Source: Zymoseptoria tritici IPO323 (Eukaryota > Ascomycota > Dothideomycetes > Mycosphaerellales > Mycosphaerellaceae). From it: 64,000 nt of DNA. A program made the translations under genes and the position numbers. Below the pieces are notes generated by a model, which saw only the letters and a list, made by a program, of their open reading frames with translations, ran no database searches and was not told where the DNA came from. The stretch covers positions 1-64,000 of the forward strand of contig NC_018218.1 of the NCBI RefSeq assembly GCF_000219625.1, read 5' to 3'. Positions 1-10,401 of this stretch are shown one piece after another (within the stretch, counting starts at the first letter, position 1; every line of letters starts with the position of its first letter).

Positions 1-137
1 CCCTAACCCTAACCCTAACCCTAACCCTAACCCTAACCCTAACCCTAACCCTAACCCTAACCCTAACCCTAACCCTAACCCTAACCCTAACCCTAACCCT
101 AACCCTAACCCTAACCCTAACCCTCACCCTCACCCTC
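1..137 (+). repeat. Terminal telomere repeat (CCCTAA)n
   Basis: Twenty perfect CCCTAA units (1-120) are followed by two CCCTCA units and a partial CCCTC, then unique sequence. This is the C-rich strand of a TTAGGG telomere read inwards, so position 1 is at or near the chromosome end. The degenerate units sit exactly at the junction with the methyltransferase pseudogene; the last bases (CTCGGTCG) are shared with the uncut gene copy near 30030, so the seam has a few bases of overlap. Confidence 0.97.
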
Positions 138-604
138 GGTCGTACGGCGTGACAATGTCTCCAGAATCGATTTGGTCTTGACGAAAGCAGCGCACATAGC
201 ACTTCCGGATGATTTTGTCGCATGCTTTGTCAAACACGACGTCCGTAAGTACTAGCTCGTTCGGCCTAGCTTTCGCGCCCGTCTGCTGCTCGCTCTTCCG
301 CAAGAATTGACGCAGAACGACGCGCCGCTTCTGGGTATCGAACTCGATAATTTGGGCTGGCTGGAGCCGGTCCTCGTCAAGGTCGTCATTCCATTCGCGG
401 ACGAGGACGGTGTCACCAATTGCATATTTGCTCCGGCACTCGTCGAATATAGGAACGTCATGCTTGCACTGGCACCTAAAGTCGCTTGCTTGAATTGCAA
501 CGAAGTCGTATGTGTCTTGCTCGTAAACTGTGCGGAACTTCTGGCGCACAAAGTGTCCTCCCTGCTAATATGGATCCTTGGCATACTAACATACGTCTGC
601 CTTA

Positions 605-1199
605 AAGCGCGCCTTCGGATACGCGAGAAGTCCAACACGAGGACTCGAGAGAGATACTTCCGCAAAAACGACAGAGAACACAGATACAACTACTCTGTTA
701 TCGACTCCGACAATACAAGCATTTCGTAGAACACGAGAGGGCTAACTACGCAAAAGACGATCTCTTTAGCGTCTGGAAAACCCGATACGAAATAGCAAGA
801 CAACGGGAGATCAATAAGGTACCTAGGAATACAAATAGCTACCTTAGTCGATTTCCATGGAGCTCGCCAGGAAAACACAGAATAGGAGGAAGACGCGCTT
901 TAACTAGTGCCTTCTATACTATCCTATTAGGACACGGATACCTAAAGTCCTATCTCTATCGCTTTGGACACGTAACGACGCCAGACTGCCCTTGCGGACG
1001 ACGAGAAACAGCAGAACACCTCGTATGTAGCTGCCCTATCTACGATGTATTTAGGCCACTACCGCTACGACAAGCACAATCTCTACTAGAAATAGTAGAA
1101 GATAAGGAACTCCGGAAACACCTCACTACCTTTCTCTCGGACACAAAGATTGCTTCTAGGTCCTGGCACCTAGCAAGAGGCGAAGACGAGACCGTCTAG
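605..1199 (+). CDS. C-terminal fragment of a LINE ORF2 (zinc-knuckle end)
   Basis: One frame stays open from the 5' truncation point to TAG at 1197-1199, about 195 codons, with no ATG at its start because the element is truncated. Near the end it reads LTSAFYTILLGHGYLKSYL, then a cysteine-histidine motif (CPCGRRETAEHLVCSCPIY, about 984-1040), the arrangement typical of the C-terminal region of fungal and insect LINE polyproteins of the I/Tad/Jockey type. Positions 1200-1387 are 3' UTR. The fragment lacks the endonuclease and RT and cannot move by itself. Confidence 0.85.
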
Positions 1200-1408
1200 C
1201 CTACACTCCTTTTACTTTTCCTTATTTGTCTTTCTTTAAAGTCCTTCGATACTAGCTGGCTACTATCCTAGGCACGGGTCTTTCCCTAAGGTCAAGAGAT
1301 ACGAGAGAACAACGATTGTACATAGATAGACTGCTGTCGCGAGACAGCCGTCCTACATAGTCATAGACTCCTACAGGACGTAAATGGAACAAACAAACAA
1401 ACAAACAA
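605..1408 (+). mobile_element. 5'-truncated LINE insertion with (AAAC)n tail, not RIP-mutated
   Basis: The segment is absent from the equivalent methyltransferase copy (near 30489-30502) and is flanked by a 14-bp direct repeat ATACGTCTGCCTTA (591-604 and 1409-1422). It ends in five AAAC units (about 1388-1408), as expected of a target-primed LINE insertion. It belongs to a different LINE family from the telomeric LINEs below. Unlike the rest of the window its frame has no stops, so it arrived late or is too short or too rare to be hit by RIP. Confidence 0.93.
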
Positions 1409-3155
1409 ATACGTCTGCCTTATCTAAGACGCAATCTAGGTCGAGAGCCGATGTGCCGCAGCTGCAGTTGTCGGACAAGAAGAGCTCATTCGCAAAAGGG
1501 TAATAGGCTTTGCCAAGTGTAGTGTCCTTTGGCTCGTACAGCCAGAGAACATCGAGCGAAGTACAATCTTTGCGAGTGTGCACGTTCTAAACATAGGCAT
1601 ACCATGCGTGCGCTTTGATCCCCTATTTGGTACTGACATCCGGCGCGACGCATACGACATCCCCTGTGTTCACCGTGACTGCTTTGTTCCCCTCTTGAGA
1701 TTCGCTTCGGCTCATACTCCTAGGCGTTAAGGTTTGCATTGGCGGTGCACTCGGAGATGCTCGTCGCGGCGTCAGTCTGAGCCTTACTTTTAGCTCATCC
1801 GACTTCTTCAGCACATTTCGGTCCGTGATCGTCCGCTCTTCCAGCTGGTTACCGAAGTACATATGTCGAAAGCACTGGTAGACAAAAGGCGTGACGATCG
1901 TTCGCAACTCCTTGTTTGGCTGCGCTGGGATAGCTGTAAGATTATAGGGATCGACTTCACCCTAGATCGGTTGTCGGCACAATCCAGACTCTTTGTCATC
2001 GATATCCCAGCATTCTTTCCAAAGGAAGCCGACATTTGCGGCAATGGTCGTGCGGAAGTCTTTGAGTTTGCATTCAGCTAGCCATTAGTTAAAGCTAGTA
2101 TTATCGCCGTAGAGTCTAGTTAGCTATTGGTAAAATCGTCTGCGGAAATGTCCAAGGGTAACCTGCTGGTTGCTGAGGAGGTAGTCGACGAAGTGCTTCC
2201 CGAACTGTGCTAGCTAAAGGAACGGCTCGTAGAATCGACGATATTCCGGTGCAGGCGTTCCCAGCTCGTACCAATGACTAAACAGAGCGGACGCTTTCGA
2301 CTACAGCTTCGATTAAATGCAGATGCTACTGGCAAAATCTGTAAAGTCCAGGTCGCCGTACCTACTGATAGCCAAGATCTCGAACTGCACGCCCTACATG
2401 TAGCGCTTTTCGTTGCCTGCCGATAGAATGCCATCGAAACAGAACTCTGCATAGTTTGATTGCCGCAGTTTCTCAAGAGTGACGAGGTCCGATGCGCGTC
2501 GTCCGTCCGCTATGTATACCGAGAATTGATCGAGTTTGAAAGTAGCACATTCCGGAGTTTCGGTGCTAGCAGACTTCGCAGCTGCGAAGAAGCCTGCACT
2601 CAAGTCTAGGCTTGCTTCGACCTCGTTTACAGGTTGCAAAGGAGGTTTGTATCCGTAGTAAGCGCTTCTCGGAAATGCTGGTCCTACAATGGAGATGTGG
2701 CTTAAGTAGCGAAGCTGCCGTCGTTTCCCGGAACGAGCTGTGGCCCCAGGCTCTGCTCTAGTAGCAGGCTCGTCCCCTAGTTCTGTTTCGGTCGCTGGAG
2801 GAGTGAGTGCAGTCCTGAGCCTTCGTTGTCTGGGCGTGCGTAGTGGGCCCTAGTCCTTAACTTCCCGATCTCCGACTGTTTGGCTTGTCTGCTCCTCGCC
2901 CAATTCTATCTTATACTAAACCGCTCTCTGCACTCCATCTTCTTCTTGTTGTTTCGACTCGCCTCGGTCCTGCTCAGAAGCCGCAGGACTGATTACAATC
3001 GCATTGCTTAGGGAAGCTCTAGTGCGCAAAATGTCTATCTACAATTGTCCATTCTGAAGCCGCGGCTTCTTGGAAGGCCTCGAAGTAGGTCCTACCACAA
3101 TGTTGTCCTCGTCATCCTGAATGACAATCGTGTCGCCGCTGATCCGTCTCTTCAT

Positions 3156-4584
3156 GGTTGCCGTGCTACTTAATGCCGTCGTGTGCGAGGTAGTAATAGG
3201 GTTAAGAATGCCGCTGTCTTGCTACAAAGGCGCCATGTTCTTTTCGTTGCTCGAAGCAGTCCGTCCGCGGTAAGTGTGCCAAATCGCACAATGCAAGTGC
3301 TAGAGCTGCAAGTGAAGTCCAAGAGTGAATGCACTAACTATTTACCTTGCAAGCCGTGCACGCAGTGTAATGATCTGCCGAAGCAAAGAAGAAATAGCAG
3401 ACCAAGATATCCGCAAAACAAATATCCGTAGAGGTAAAAAGGAATGCGCGCAACTTGCCAGTAAAACGTTGCTTCGTGAGGTAGTTAATGAAGTGTAGTC
3501 TGGAAGCTTTGAAGTGCGACCAAGGATGTTCTAGCCATTGACTTTTGACCGCGCCTGCACCTCAATGCCCGTAATGGCCGCCATCGCGAATGGCATATGT
3601 TAGCGCTGTTAAATTCAAATAGTAGAAGTGAGATGGATTATATTCGAGATTACTTATGTACGCCTACTTGAGGGCGGTGGCATGTAACCCGAGTCTTCGC
3701 TTAAGTGTTGTTACGAACGCTTGAGGTCCTCCTCGACTGTTCCTTGTCCGGCTACGGCATCGCGCTGGGCCCAGGCCTCTCGTATTCGGGGTTTGGCGTC
3801 CCTCGCTCTTTTGTATGCTCGGAGAGGGCGGCTCAAAAGTCCTTGCTCTCGCGGATGGTTCTCTACGGCGGTTCTCGCCGCTAGGGGCGTAGCTTTCGAA
3901 GTGGAGGGCTAGACAGCACGGAGGGTTATCCGTGCCTGAGAGAACTGAGGCACCTCCAGGAACCGTGTCTGGTTAGGCTTTGTTACCCTACCCTAGGCCT
4001 AGCTTAGGGTTTCTGCCGAACCCAGCGGAGAGGGATGATCCCTGCGAGTTTACGCCGTCGTTGCCTCTGCCGTGCACTCTCTCCTCCTCTTCGTAATCTT
4101 CCTCCTTGGAGTTCTCTTCTCTATAACCATTCTGTTTCTAACGAGTTACGAACCGAATCGCAATTCTCCTCCCTACAGCCTTCTTCCTCCTTACCTCTTC
4201 TCTCGCATTGTAGCCGCCTTGATTAACCCGATCCTCCGAAGAGCCTTTGTTGTTGTAATTGTAGCGCAGTCGCATCTAGCGCGATTGCCTCCTCCCTCCT
4301 CGAATCCTCCATAGTCGCATCTGTCGCAATCGTAGCGCAGTCGCATCTAGCGCGATCGCCTCCTTCCTCCTCAAATCCTCCGTAGTCGCATCTGTCGTAA
4401 TCGTAGCGCAGTCGCATCTAGTGCAATCGCCTCCTTCCTCCTCGAATCCTCTGCGGTCGCATCTGTCGCATTCGCAGCGCAGTCGCATCCACCGTAATCG
4501 CCTCCTCCCCCATCGAATTCTCCGCAGTCCTATCTGTCGCAGTCGCCTCCTCCCGTAACCTTCCTAACTGCCTGCTTGCCAACA
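3156..4584. promoter_or_regulatory. Divergent intergenic region between methyltransferase (-) and gene X (+)
   Basis: About 1.4 kb with no coherent reading frame conserved in the unit 2 copy. It must hold the promoters of both divergent genes and the 5' leader of gene X. The second half is pyrimidine-rich and contains the 71-bp minisatellite. Position 3285-3288 (CGCA) is the empty site corresponding to the retrotransposon insertion of unit 2. No core promoter element was assigned. Confidence 0.55.
4260..4560 (+). repeat. 71-bp tandem repeat upstream of gene X, four copies
   Basis: The motif CGCAGTCGCAT recurs at 4265, 4336, 4407 and 4478, an exact 71-bp spacing, within units rich in GCCTCCTTCCTCCTCGAATC. 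Units differ mainly by C/T and G/A changes. The same array lies at about 47165-47465 in unit 2. It sits directly before the start codon of gene X, so it is leader or promoter sequence. Confidence 0.85.
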
Positions 4585-5664
4585 ATGCTCGACGAAGTAG
4601 ACGGAGTGGTCCGAATTCCCTTGGACATCCTGGACGCGCTCTTCCGGGCGACCGAACAGCAAGCCGGCGATGCAAACGACTTCGTCATCGTTCGCGCTGA
4701 CGAGGCCTAGGACCGCCGCGAGGTCTGCTGTCTCTCTCGAGGATCCCAACGCCTTCGGGAACCGTTTGCCGTCTCCGAGGCTTAGGCTAAGGAGCGACTA
4801 AGGCCGCATACGGAGAAAGAGATAGAGACTCGTATAAATAAGGAGGTCCGCCAGCGCATGTCGCGATATTTCGAAGAGAAGGCCTGCCGACGGATCTCGT
4901 CGGTAGTAGGAGCGGAAAGGCGGGGACAACAACGCCTACGCGCGACCTCCTCGCCTCCGCCGGCGTATACGGAGTATCCCTCCTCTGCGCAGCCGGCACT
5001 AGGCAGAGCGGGTGGTGAGGAGACAGCTCCTACGTCAGGAAGAAAGCGAAAGCGGGACGACTGCCGCGCACGGAGCTGCCCAGCGACGTCACCCCTTCGA
5101 CGCTCTCCTCGTCGAGAGAAGTACTCCAAACCTACTGTAGAAGATGGGGTAGAGGAAGACCAGCCGGCGGAGAGCGACGGGGAAGAAAACGAGCCGGAAG
5201 ACGAGCAGCTGTTGAAGAAGCGTCGGAAGCCTATTTCGCCGCGGTAGGTAGTAGAAAGCGACGCTAACGAAGACGCCGTCGACAACGGCAGCGACGACGG
5301 CAACGGGGAGCCCGAGGAGATCGTGGTCGCTAAGGTAAGGGCCGCCTCCTTATTCTGTCGCCCAAAAAGGTATCCGAAGTAGAGGCCGATGTAGCTCAAG
5401 GTACTAAAGGACCTACTGCCATAGAAGCGCAAGTCTGGCAAGGGGACCCTAAGATCGACCATTTCCCGTGAGACTGTAGACGAGATAACAGGTCGAGAAC
5501 CGGGAGCAGCGGCGGAAGCGAGAGAGTAGGACCCTGCGGATCCGAAGGGGAATAGCGGACTGGAGAACGCTAGAGGAGGGCCAGACCCACCTGGAAGCAA
5601 CAGAGAAGGGTCAGACCCGCCTGGAGGCAATGGAGGAGGGCCAGATCCTCCCGGAAGTACTGGA

Positions 5665-5950
5665 GGGACGTCGGATGTTCTGGAGAACACTAGGGAAAGA
5701 CCAGACCCTCCTAGAAGCGATAGAGGAGGGCCAGATCCTCCTATAAGCACTAGAGGGACGTCGGATGTTCCGGAGAACACTAGGGAAAGACCAGACCCTC
5801 CTAGAAGCGATGGAGGAGGACCAGATCCTCCTGTAAGCACTAGAGGGACGTCGGATGTTCCGGAGAATACTAGGGAAAGACCAGACCCTCCTAGAAGCGA
5901 TAGAGGAGGACTAGATCCTCCTATAAGCACTGGAGGGACGCCGGATTCTT
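5665..5950 (+). repeat. 90-bp in-frame coding repeat in gene X
   Basis: GGGACGTCGGATGTT recurs at 5665, 5755 and 5845, with a variant at 5935: exactly 90 bp or 30 codons per unit. Unit 2 has five such sites (48636 to 48996). Copy number changes in whole codons. Confidence 0.9.
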
Positions 5951-5980
5951 GGGAAGATACCCTAACCCAGCCGCCCTGTA

Positions 5981-6029
5981 GTACGTTGAAACCCTCCGCC
6001 CTGCACTATCCGCCGCTAACTATCCGAAG
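5981..6029 (+). other. Spliceosomal intron of gene X, 49 nt
   Basis: Donor GTACGT at 5981, branch-point CTAAC at about 6016-6020 and acceptor AAG ending at 6029 fit the fungal consensus. Removing 49 nt moves the reading frame from that of exon 1 to that of exon 2, exactly as needed to join two otherwise incompatible open frames. The same sites persist at 49039-49087 in the second copy. Confidence 0.85.
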
Positions 6030-7189
6030 CCGGCGCTAAGGCCCGATGTGCGGAGGGCCTCCTACAGCTCCGCCAGCATCCTGTGGCGGCGGGCGCCGTG
6101 TCTAGTGTGGAGGGAGTGGGAGGCATTTCCCCTACCTACCCGGATTACCGCCTCTGGTGTGACTTTGTTCAGGACGTCGCCGACAACGCCGGCAGCGCTG
6201 AGGACCATTACGTGAGCGCGTAAAGCCTGCGGAAAACACGGGAGGTCGACCTAGGTCTCTAGAAGCACTTCGAGAAATGCCTCGCCATTGCTCGTAGGAC
6301 TATAGGAACGACCGTGATCGACGAGTAGCGAGGCTTTTTGCAAAAGAGTCGAGACCTATGCCGGCGGGATAGGGACGAGGGGGAGACGGCGTTCGTCGAG
6401 GACGAGAGGCAGGAGGAGAGGCGGGAGGTGGTCGCTGCGGCATATTAGGAGTACCGTACGGCCGTGGATTGCGAGGTGGGGATCTGGCAGTCGAACTTTA
6501 AGTTTCGCCGCGCGACGGTGCGCCTAGCGGACTAGCTGGACCTCTACAAGAAGCTCCCGCCGCGAGGATCGTCGCAGACGACGGCGACGGTACTTCCGGA
6601 CAAAACGCCCTCCGCGAGGGGGGCCCTCTTCCGGGAGATGCGTCCGGACTGGACCAACAGACTCCCCGCCGGCTTTACGAAAGAGGACATAGTGCGGGAG
6701 GGCCTGGGGACGGAATGGAACGCCTTTAAGCGTGCGATCAAGGTGGGGAGGCGCTGGAGGAGGTTCGTGAGGGTTCTAAACCTTGACGCCCTGCTCCTTA
6801 TCGACCTTGGGAGGGATCTGTCCTATATCCAGCACACCATCCCGCTTCCCGTCTTTGTCGCCTAGGTCTATCTCATCCGTCGAGTGCGGCCAGAGATTGC
6901 GCCGACGGCCGAGCGACTCCAGAGGTGGAGGTACTACGACCGCGCGCGAACTGCCGCGAAACTGTACGTGGCGAACCTACGGCTCGAGATGCGCAGGTAT
7001 CGCGAGCTATCGCCAACGCAGCAGTTTAAATTCTCGGGCAGCGAGGACGGCGGGCCGCGGACGTGCGATCCGAGTGTCCTGTCGCAGCCCAGCGATGCGG
7101 TGACCGACATCGACTGGGGTTCGTCGTTTTCGACCTTTCTGAACGACGAGGACGTAGGCGGAAGGGCTACGGAGGGACAGGATAGTTAA

Positions 7190-8334
7190 GAGGAAGCGCG
7201 GAGGAGATAAAGTCCAGCGAGTTATCCAAGTATAGATTTGATCCGGACCGGTCCGGCTCCTCTGATTCGTCGACTGCAAACTCTGAGCCCTACGTCTTGG
7301 TCAATTGACCAAGGTGGGTCCGTGCCCGGTCACGTGGGCCCAGAAGCGCACTGCTGAACTGTCCTACCCGGACTCCTCCCTCCCTTCTACAACCTCCTCC
7401 GCGGTAATTGCCTCTATCTCCTACACGGCGAACTCCTCCGTCTCGTCCGCCTCGACGCGGATTTCGTTAAATCCGAGTCTGCTCGAGGATAAAACAAGCT
7501 CTTATAGATACGACATAGAAGATTTTTAATAGACAGTTCTTCTCGTAATTGCCCGGTCTCGGAGCCCGTCTTTGTTACGAAAGAAACTGTTACAAGGTTC
7601 AGAAGTGAGGTTTTCTAAGTATGCGACGAGCATTGGATTCGTCTTGCTGCCCCGACTTGCCGGCAGACCCTTTACGAAGGATTTTCGGGTTTCGACTACA
7701 ACTAATAACACCCGAGCAAGACATAGTACTGCCGCGGAAGAGGATAGTGAAGAGGAAGCGCAGAGGAGATGAGGTCTAGCGAGTTATCCAAGTATAGATT
7801 CGATCCAGACCTGTCCGGCTCCTCTGATTCGTCGACTGCAAACTCTGAGCCCCACGTCTTGGTCAATTGACCAAGGTGGGTCCGTGTCCGGTCGCGTGGA
7901 CGAATCGGCCGCGACGGGAGGGCCGCTGCGTCCTCCCCTGCCTATTAGCTGGTCGCAAACTCTAAGCCCTACGTCTTGGTCAATTGACTAAGGTGGGTCC
8001 GTGCCCGGTTACGTGGGCCCAGAAGCGCACTGCTGAACTGTCCCACCCGGACTCCTCCCTCCCTTCTACGACCTCCTCCGCGGTAATTGCCTCTATCTCC
8101 TGTACGGCGAACTCCTCCGTCTCGTCCGCCTCGACGCGGATTTCGTTGAATCCGAGTCTGCTCGAGGGTAAAACAAGCTCTTATAGATACGACATAGAAG
8201 ATTTTTAATAGATAGTTCTTCTTGTAATTGCCCGGTCTCGGAGCCCGTCTTTGTTACGAAAGAAACCGTCACAAGGTTCAGAAGTAAGGTTTTCCAAGTA
8301 TGCGACGAGCGTCGGATTCGTCTTGCTGCCCCGA
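7190..8334. repeat. Repeat region A (left part): degenerate tandem units of about 560-600 bp
   Basis: The block starting GAAGCGCGGAGGAGAT recurs at about 7190, 7753, 9428 and, degenerate, 10035. Each unit contains a 'ccgtccggctcctctgattcgtcga' type segment, the palindrome CTTGGTCAATTGACCAAG and a pyrimidine-rich stretch. No reading frame is conserved between units. A hAT element interrupts the series at 8343. Part of the unit resembles the sequence at the 5' edge of the telomeric LINE. Confidence 0.75.
7296..7313. repeat. 18-bp perfect palindrome CTTGGTCAATTGACCAAG (first of six)
   Basis: Perfect inverted repeat; further copies start at 7858, 7975 (one change), 9535 (one change), 9652 and 10139 (variant). 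In unit 2 the copies read CTTGGTTAATTAACCAAG or CTTAGTTAATTAACTAAG. It recurs at a fixed place in each region A unit. Confidence 0.85.
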
Positions 8335-8342
8335 CTTGCCGG

Positions 8343-9332
8343 CAGTGAGCTTGTTGTATTGGATTGTATTGTATATAAGGGTGGTGACAATACAATACAA
8401 CGTGTATCTTAGCAACATATAGTGGATATCTACTGTATACAACACTCTCAGACCTTATCGTCCACCACTGTTGCTTGTGAGTCTCCTTGAGTAGTGTAGA
8501 AGGTTGTGAAGCCGGCTGTTATATCGCTTATGAATGAGCTTGTTGTCTGACCATCTATAGACTTCTTAATGTCCTCGTCGTCGTCAAATGCTAGTGTTGT
8601 TGCTCCGGCTCTTGTTGTCTTAATTGGAGGTCTATATGCACTGCGAAGGAACGTATAAGCCTCGATAATGTCGCTATGGAGCTGTGAACGGCGGTAGTTA
8701 ATCATATCTCTGCCGGAGCTGAATGAGCGCTTAGGGTTGTCGCTTATAAGGGGGACTAAAAGGCAGTCGAGTGCCATTCGTAAGAGGCATAGCTACTAAC
8801 GGCGACGAGCTATCTACCAAGCAATAGCGTTGAATAGTGGTGTGCGTTCGCACAACGAGTGTATTCAGTGCCCTTGATCTTAAAGGAGTCCGGCTGAAGG
8901 GCCTTGTCGAATACAGCGCTGCTCTCACAGAGCGTAACATCGTCGGAGGTACGATCCTTGCGTGGTGGCAGTTGCCAGCCTGCTGTCGAGGGTGTTGAGG
9001 CTGAAGATGAGGCTATGTTGATGGCAATAGTGTTGTTACAATGGTTACAAGAGCGGTAGATTAATGGCTAACTTCTCAGGTGCAGACTCTGTTCATACAG
9101 TGTAACAACACCGGCGCAGACTCCGAATACACCTCTGAAAACACCACCTCCTAATACACTACTATAAACATGGCCCTTAAAACTATGCCTACTATCACCG
9201 GATATAGCTATATTGTATCTAGCCGTACAGCACGACAATACAATACACCAGCCTTAAGGTGAGGATCTACGATAGCTGTATATACGACAATACAATACAA
9301 TACAACAAGGATACAATACAACAAGCTCACTG
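8343..9332 (-). mobile_element. hAT-type DNA transposon remnant, 990 bp
   Basis: Ends are CAGTGAGCTTGTTGTATTG and its inverse, and the element is flanked by a perfect 8-bp target duplication CTTGCCGG (8335-8342 and 9333-9340). An 8-bp duplication and CAGTG ends are hallmarks of hAT elements. Inside, several direct and inverted CAATACAATACAA motifs lie near both ends. Only the transposase C-terminus remains (minus strand), so this is an internally deleted, non-autonomous copy. Confidence 0.93.
8448..8777 (-). pseudogene. hAT transposase, C-terminal dimerisation domain remnant
   Basis: The minus-strand frame reads MALDCLLVPLISDNPKRSF, then SSGRDMINYRRSQL and DIIEAYTFLRSAY. This is the pattern of the hAT family C-terminal dimerisation region (a leucine-rich 'D.L..P..S..P.R.FS' segment followed by R..L and a terminal helix). 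The upstream catalytic part is missing and stop codons precede the segment, so it is a relic. The unit 2 copy lies at 52812-53102. Confidence 0.85.
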
Positions 9333-9340
9333 CTTGCCGG

Positions 9341-10270
9341 CAGACCCTTTACGAAGGATTTTCGGGTTTCGACTACAACTAACAACACCCGAGCAAGACA
9401 TAGTACTACCGCGGAAGAGGATGGTGAAGAGGAAGCGCGGAGGAGATGAGGTCCAGCGAGTTATCCAAGTATAGATTCGATCCAGACCTGTCCGGCTCCT
9501 CTGATTCGTCGACTGCAAACTCTGAGCCCCACGTCTTAGTCAATTGACCAAGGTAGGTCCGTGTCCGGTCGCGTAGACGAATCGGCCGCGACGGGAGGGC
9601 CGCTACGTCCTCCCCTGCCCATTGGCTGGCCGCAAACTCTGAGCCCCACGTCTTGGTCAATTGACCAAGGTAGGTCCGTGCCCGGTCATGTGGACATAGA
9701 AGCGCACTACTGAACTTTCCTACCCGGACTCCTCCCTCTCTGCTACGACCTTGCCGTCTCCTCCGCTCCGAACTCCTCCATCTCCTGGACTCCGACGTGG
9801 ATTTCGTGTAATCCAAATCTGCTAGCGGGCGAATGAAGATCTGATATATACGATATCGAAGATTGAAAACAGACAATTCTTCTTGTTATGAGCCGCACTC
9901 GGAGCTTGTATTAGTTTCGAAAGAACCCGTCGTGAGGTTAAGAAGTTGGGTTCTAAAAGTATACGTCGAGCCTCGAATTCGTCTGTTCGCCCCGACTGGT
10001 CGGCAGACCCTTAAGAAGGATTTTCGATAGTTAAGAGGAAGCGCGAAGGAGACGAGGTCTAGCGAGTTGTCGAAAGAGCCCTGCTCCAGACCCGTCCGGC
10101 TCCTCTGATTGGTCGACCGCAAACTCTGAGCCCTACGCCTTGGTCAATTAACCAAGGAGGGTCCGTGTCCGGTCGCTAGGACCAATTAGCGTACTGCTGA
10201 ACTTCCCGCTGAGACTCCTCCCTCTCTGCTATAACCTCGCCGTCTCCTCCGCTGGGATTGCCTCTATGGC
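9341..10270. repeat. Repeat region A (right part)
   Basis: Continues the series interrupted by the hAT element, with three more palindrome copies (9535, 9652, 10139) and units starting about 9428 and 10035. The last unit runs directly into the 5' part of LINE copy 1 without a visible boundary. Nothing coding is seen. Confidence 0.7.
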
Positions 10271-10401
10271 CTGTACTGCGAACTGCTCTACCTCCTCCGC
10301 CTAAATGCGGATTGTATCGCTTTCCGGAGCCATGGCTGAAGTCTACCCTTCTCACGATATAGACGATGCTAGGGCAGGCCGGCTACGGATTACGGGTGTG
10401 G

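Larger units (their letters stand above)
135..3155 (-). pseudogene. dim-2-like: DIM-2-type DNA cytosine methyltransferase, copy 1: N-terminal and BAH part, cut by the telomere
   Basis: Minus-strand frame starting at an ATG (3155-3153), protein beginning MKRRISGDTIVIQ. The frame carries an acidic and basic disordered N-terminus, then BAH-type sequence: a block with WYAYV, LDVLWLYEPKD and NELFLSDNCSCG (about 1445-1620), and after the LINE insertion a block with GDTVLV, QPAQIIEF and ARPNELVLTDV (130-549). The catalytic domain is missing because the telomere begins at 135. The copy in unit 2 supplies the rest and allows the family call. Stops are TAG/TAA at former CAG, CAA or TGG codons. A LINE fragment splits the gene at 605-1408. 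DIM-2 enzymes are de novo cytosine methyltransferases linked to RIP and heterochromatin; this copy cannot make one. Confidence 0.88.
4585..7189 (+). pseudogene. Gene X copy 1: unknown proline-rich repeat protein, RIP-damaged, one intron
   Basis: Exon 1 runs from ATG 4585 to 5980 and exon 2 from 6030 to TAA 7187-7189, together 852 codons. Exon 1 encodes a charged N-terminus, a basic cluster RKRKRDD (about residue 154, possible nuclear signal), acidic stretches and a 30-residue repeat with DPPRSDRGG, STRGTSDVPEN and TRERP (about residues 330-455). Exon 2 is helical and charged (FTKEDIVREGLGTEWNAFKR; YYDRARTAAKLYVANLRLEM). In-frame stops (for example about 4708, 4783, 5246 and 6863) are TAG at expected RIP sites. 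The frame is shared with the unit 2 copy, which differs by 147 bp, a multiple of three. I recognise no domain; it may be a subtelomeric host gene or an element-borne protein. Confidence 0.75.

Noticed and set aside
605..1408. Treating this fragment as part of the telomeric LINE family
   Set aside because: Its C-terminal motif, AAAC tail and target duplication differ from the CCCTAA-ended LINEs, and it inserted in a gene, not in telomere repeat.
3183..4314. Small ORFs in the methyltransferase/gene X intergenic region
   Set aside because: They are not preserved as a common frame between units and show no protein-like composition.
4782..5930. Longest ORF of the window (382 codons, minus strand; Gly-Ser-Leu-rich repeats), and its 306-codon partner at 48071-48991
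   Set aside because: It is the antisense shadow of the 90-bp repeats of gene X. The plus strand carries the RIP-type stops, intron and whole-codon length changes expected of the real gene.
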